NCBI GenBank assembly: GCA_007131535.1
Contig: SLQI01000159.1
Location: 1-10,681, forward strand
Length of the DNA stretch: 10,681 nucleotides
From: Balneolales bacterium
GTDB taxonomy: Bacteria > Bacteroidota > Rhodothermia > Balneolales > Natronogracilivirgulaceae
Direction of reading: 5' to 3'
Shown here: one piece after another, positions 8,901 through 10,681 of the stretch
How positions within the stretch are numbered: the stretch's first letter is position 1
How the letters are laid out: each line of letters begins with the position of its first letter
Notes under the pieces: model-generated
What the model was told of the DNA's origin: nothing
Seen by the model: the letters and a program-made list of their open reading frames with translations, nothing else
Database searches by the model: none
Made by a program: the position numbers and the translations under genes

Positions 8901-8948
8901 CCCAAGTATAACTGAGGTAATTACCATATGCTTAAGTTTTTGTAGCAT
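5901..8948 (-). CDS. SusC/RagA-family TonB-dependent outer-membrane transporter, complete
   Basis: 1015 residues, normal length for the family. A signal peptide is cut probably after AVYA (residue 24). A CarboxypepD_reg-like domain spans about 27-106 (GIVYDADDGEPLPGASVFID), followed by a TonB-box-like LEEMVVTGYA (111-120) and the plug (about 120-250) with the SusC signature IRIRGTGSIHGGNDPLYIVD (about 173-192) and IEVLRDAEATAIYGAQGANG (223-242). The beta-barrel runs to the C-terminal GIELNF with the terminal Phe expected of outer-membrane barrels. It moves a ligand captured by SusD through the outer membrane with TonB-ExbBD energy. It is the first gene of the operon, 44 bases before the SusD-like gene. 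There is no FecR-interacting STN domain, so ligand-triggered anti-sigma signalling through this protein is unlikely. Close paralog of the gene at the left edge. Substrate unknown. Confidence 0.97.
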   Translation of the reverse strand: MLQKLKHMVITSVILGVLPIAVYAQDAALSGIVYDADDGEPLPGASVFIDATEQGTTTDSEGQFEISNIEPGTYFVTISFVGYDEQQVNVEFTAGETEEIEVELVPDHVGLEEMVVTGYAVRERSEVTGAMSSLSGDQVRARAIQTPDQAIQGQSAGLQMVGTSGQPGAASNIRIRGTGSIHGGNDPLYIVDGVPIEDYFRSDIGTTNTNVLASINPSDIESIEVLRDAEATAIYGAQGANGVVLITTRGGQEGETNFTASVRGGVHEIHTEYDNMEGPDFVEFMMEAYENRARDLGTDPDEARQDAFETYRSPGAESLDEVEHYDWFDGITRTGNMQNYSLSAQGGTEDTRFFVSGNYEDHQGTFLSSYYDRVGLRSNIDHDATDRLSFETNLSISRSQYNGQAETGGNWINSPFHGGVTTRPTTPIYNEDGTYNQDIPGVMYNNVQLAKEEERVGTEYQLVGNVAATVTATPNLDFRAQLNADYRMSHDRRYNNPVIDRYAETGGSVFERTRQTENWSGNIVGDYGDTFGEVHNVNALAGFEYRQRDYQFHSASGQEVPNPLLGQLNLAGVASAVAGRSSHYKTAGAFTRLQYNYDRTYYASVNLRYDGHSRFGEDQRWGMFYSGALAWDVAQEDFMADVDWLDELRPRVSYGITGNAEIDDFESMALFGSGGTYQGSTGLRPQQLGNNLLSWEQQRSTDVALDFSFFGGRFYGNVGVYRNDNEELLLESWLPSDSGFGDIMENIGTIRNEGLEVEVGGVLVDAGQFMWSSDFNITFLQSEVLELEGEQEWMSDPNVAASRIYVGEDRHQWWVRNYAGVNPADGRALWYDADGELTYSVGAGDYHRAGSMNPDYYGGWSNQFSYGPVSVDVLFQYEYGSTILDEQYSNHHLAPHRGRNISNDLWDRWTEPGQITDVPMAYSEGEFPGGTAYNAWSDRRLFDGSYIRLKNISFSYAVPAQLTQRLGLSAATVFVQSENLATWTEYPGLDPEVFDRGQTAYPQPRTLEGGIELNF

Positions 8949-9034
8949 AGGAAATCGAATTATGATTTTAGGTTTGATGGATGATTACAAGGTATTTAGC
9001 CATACTGTATTTTTGCATACATATGGAATTATTC

Positions 9035-9064
9035 CAAAAATACATTCACATTATTGAATGCAAC
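9035..9064 (-). promoter_or_regulatory. Bacteroidota-type promoter of the susC-susD-lipoprotein operon
   Basis: On the minus strand TATTTTTG (9042-9035) matches the -7 consensus TAnnTTTG, and GTTG (9064-9061) stands 18 bases upstream as a -33 element. Transcription would start near 9028, leaving a leader of about 80 bases before the ATG at 8948. A 13-base dyad, TGGAAT-t-ATTCCA (9024-9036), overlaps the -7 box and likely start point and could be an operator. The match is by consensus only. Confidence 0.5.
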
Positions 9065-9102
9065 TATTTTTAGGATTTTCTTACAATTTTAAAGCTATTA
9101 TT

Positions 9103-9133
9103 CATGTACTTTGAAAACCCATTTTTCTACATG
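9103..9133. promoter_or_regulatory. Inverted repeat upstream of the first SusC operon
   Basis: CATGT (9103-9107) pairs with ACATG (9129-9133), and inside it GAAAA pairs with TTTTC. It lies about 40 bases upstream of the proposed -33 element. It resembles the dyad at 2101-2129 before the paralogous gene, as if a common regulator or a shared ancestral leader were kept. Confidence 0.3.
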
Positions 9134-9927
9134 CAAGCTCGATAGGCTTCTAACACCAACACAAGTAACCTGCTTCATTGCAGTACAGCCCTAACTAATA
9201 AAACTTTCGTTCAAAATTCGACCACATCCATTAGGTTTTACAACTTTTTGATTCCCTCAAACCCCTTCAAATAAAGCCTCGAGCACTTGTCACCCTGCTT
9301 TCTTATTGCTCGCGCCATCAATAACTAATACAGGATACATTACCTGAATTTATACAAGAACAATCCATTTAACTATTTTAGTTAATCATTGTAAACAATA
9401 TTATAGTCATATTTACCTCATAATACATCTGTGATCCTCCTCATAGTTACAATGGGATTAATTTACTGTACTATCGTATTAATATACTTGATTTCCCATG
9501 GGTATTTATAGATTTGTAAACCTCAGTTCGACCAAAAATACTGGTCAATGAAAACAAACCGGTGTGTAAGAATCAGAATGAAAAGAGTCCGGCCCTTAAA
9601 GAAAAAGCCAATTAGCAAATCGATGTAATGGAGCGTTAAAATCGAATCCGCACCGGTGAGGAGGGTGAAGCCGGTTTGATGAGAGAAGAGGAGAAATCGA
9701 AATTATGACCGGCTATTTAGGGCATCCTCAGAAAGTCACAGTTGACAAAAATATCAACAACTTAGCTAATGGAACGGCTATTCAAGAATGCAAGAAAAAT
9801 GCCGCATATTGCGATTAACCTTGCATTTGTGTGACTCCGTGTGTTTTTGCTCATCTACAAACAGCAGGATACCCAAAACCCTAACGTATTAAAGCTAAGG
9901 GATGAATTCAATCGTCGATCAATAGGT
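9134..9927. other. Intergenic region without a convincing gene
   Basis: The left part (to about 9540) is AT-rich with stops in all frames. The right part (about 9540-9830) is more mixed in composition and carries several CCGG words and a possible 37-codon frame (9705-9818, plus strand) with a purine-rich GAGGAG 11 bases before its ATG; its product has no features I recognise. The words CCAACACAA (9156-9164) and TTTTACAACTTTTT (9236-9249) are shared with the region upstream of the other SusC gene. No tRNA, rRNA or transposase is recognised. Confidence 0.5.
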
Positions 9928-10204
9928 AAGTCCGGAGCGCAGCGAAGGACGACCGAAATTAGCCCCGACCGTTGCGGAGCAAAAGGTCGGGGTAGAAAAG
10001 TGCCACCCACACCCACCCAAGTCCGGAGCCGCCGAAGGCGGCGCAGGACGGCCAAAAGCCGGAGCCATGACGCCTTTCGGTCGCCCCTCATTTCATTCGG
10101 GGGCTTGGGTTGGGGGGGGGCGTCTTATACCCTGGGTTGCACTGCGCTTCGCTCCGTTCCACCCAGGGCTTTTGTTCGGTCGTCCTTCGCTGCGCTCCGG
10201 ACTT
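9928..10204. repeat. GC-rich structured element with 30-bp perfect terminal inverted repeats
   Basis: The left arm 9928-9957 and right arm 10175-10204 are perfect reverse complements (starting AAGTCCGGAGCGCAGCGAAG on the left). Inside are further stems: CCCCGACC/GGTCGGGG (9963-9970 with 9985-9992), GCCGCC/GGCGGC with a GAA loop (10028-10042), CCCTGGGT/ACCCAGGG (10130-10137 with 10161-10168), and an imperfect C-rich/G-rich pair (10004-10021 with 10104-10120, including a run of nine G at 10112-10120). The 11-mer AAGTCCGGAGC recurs inside at 10019-10029. There is no transposase and no clear target duplication; TAGGT abuts the left end (9923-9927) and recurs 11 bases past the right end (10216-10220), which is weak. 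It could be a MITE-like or REP/BIME-like dispersed repeat. Arginine-rich open frames across it are by-products. Confidence 0.65.
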
Positions 10205-10547
10205 TGGGCTATCTTTAGGTTGTTACACGGGTGCTCAGCTTGATTATCCTACCGACGGGGGATACCTCAAATTTTGGACGAACAGCAAAAGAACTAAACA
10301 GTGCGCATCATCACAGCTGCACGATTGGTCTTTTATCTTGCATAGTTCGGAATGACTCGACTTTTTGAGGAAGCCCTAATTAGATGAGATACCTTCGGGA
10401 TGTTTAAAGAGCCGATTTCGACAAAACCCGCCTGCCGATCTCTTCCAAAGCTTCACAGGGATCTCTTTGAAAGAAAACCCTCCGAATTCGTGTCTATTTT
10501 TGATCAGGTATCCGGCAATACAATAATTACCTCAAGCAAAACGGATT
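10205..10547 (+). promoter_or_regulatory. Upstream region of the right-edge dehydrogenase gene, with a -7-like box at 10495-10502
   Basis: No gene is convincing here. TATTTTTG at 10495-10502 matches TAnnTTTG and lies 45 bases before the ATG at 10548. The nearest TTTG upstream (10466-10469) is 25 bases away, longer than the usual spacing of about 19-20, so only the -7 element is supported. CTACCGACG at 10249-10257 repeats nine bases of the core of the 2826-3345 repeats. Confidence 0.3.
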
Positions 10548-10681
10548 ATGAGCAACATCATCATTTTAGGTTCCGGGATGATCGGCAGTGCCATCGCCTT
10601 TGATCTAAGTTCCCGGCATAATGTCACCATTGCAGACATCAACCCGGAAGCCCTGAACCGGGTTAAAAGCAAAGCCGCTGA
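10548..10681 (+). CDS. NAD(P)-binding Rossmann-fold oxidoreductase, saccharopine dehydrogenase-like (3' end missing)
   Basis: Only the first 44 codons are present. They begin MSNIIILGSGMIGSAIAFDL, a beta strand followed by GSGMIGSA, the GxGxxG dinucleotide-binding turn, then a helix. A second strand NVTIADIN ends in an acidic residue (Asp) where the adenosine ribose is held, which favours NAD over NADP. This pattern and the short spacing suit the saccharopine dehydrogenase NADP-binding domain family (lysine metabolism or related reductases). Ketopantoate reductase-like, prephenate dehydrogenase-like or TrkA-N proteins cannot be excluded from so little. The start is supported by an in-frame TAA at 10524 and by the strand-turn-helix beginning at residue 3. 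It is divergent from the susC operon and probably unrelated to it. Confidence 0.8.
   Translation, partial: MSNIIILGSGMIGSAIAFDLSSRHNVTIADINPEALNRVKSKAA

Noticed and set aside
9577..9710. Resemblance of the CCGG-rich stretch with CCGGTTTGATGAGAG to the end of a group II intron
   Set aside because: No domain V with the AGC triad and its partner strand can be folded, and no reverse transcriptase frame is nearby. The likeness rests on a few short words.
9841..10218. Arginine-rich open frames on both strands over the GC-rich element
   Set aside because: They lie inside a strongly structured inverted-repeat element, and their composition (runs of Arg, Pro and Gly) follows from the palindromic GC-rich DNA. 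No domain is recognisable.
9923..10220. TAGGT on both sides of the inverted-repeat element as a target-site duplication
   Set aside because: The right copy is 11 bases beyond the end of the inverted repeat and a 5-base match is likely by chance.

Overview
The window most likely comes from a halophilic or marine member of the Bacteroidota/Balneolota. The evidence is SusC/RagA and SusD/RagB family outer-membrane proteins, a promoter of the Bacteroidota type (TAnnTTTG), starts without clear Shine-Dalgarno sites, moderate GC, and very acidic exported proteins (the 276-residue lipoprotein has 83 Asp/Glu against 8 Lys/Arg by hand count). Genus cannot be set from this sequence.

Layout. Most coding is on the minus strand. 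Read in that direction, an operon runs from a promoter near 9035-9063 through a complete SusC-type TonB-dependent transporter (8948-5901), a complete SusD-type lipoprotein (5856-4456) and an accessory acidic lipoprotein (4368-3538), and ends at a strong intrinsic terminator (3472-3441). A second terminator-like hairpin lies inside the operon, between the susD-like gene and the accessory lipoprotein. Downstream comes about 1.4 kb without a gene, holding a family of structured repeats (2826-3345) and an AT-rich leader. A second SusC-type gene then begins at 2005 and runs off the left edge. Its 668 visible residues align to the first SusC without a gap at roughly three quarters identity, so this is a tandem paralogous array. 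The partner SusD of the second copy is presumably outside the window.

On the right, 8949-9927 is AT-rich and without a convincing gene. A GC-rich element bounded by 30-bp perfect inverted repeats (9928-10204) follows. After it, a plus-strand gene begins at 10548 whose first 44 residues form a Rossmann NAD(P)-binding fold of the saccharopine dehydrogenase or a related type. It is cut by the right edge.

How the genes work together. SusC forms a TonB-energised outer-membrane barrel and SusD is its surface lid and ligand binder. The third lipoprotein (a Calx-beta-like module followed by a CHRD/superoxide-dismutase-like module without its histidines) is probably a surface accessory. The substrate cannot be told: no glycoside hydrolase, peptidase, sensor or anti-sigma gene is visible. 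I see no defence system, CRISPR array or transposase. The least ordinary content is the two families of structured intergenic repeats, the intra-operon hairpin and the domain make-up of the accessory lipoprotein.
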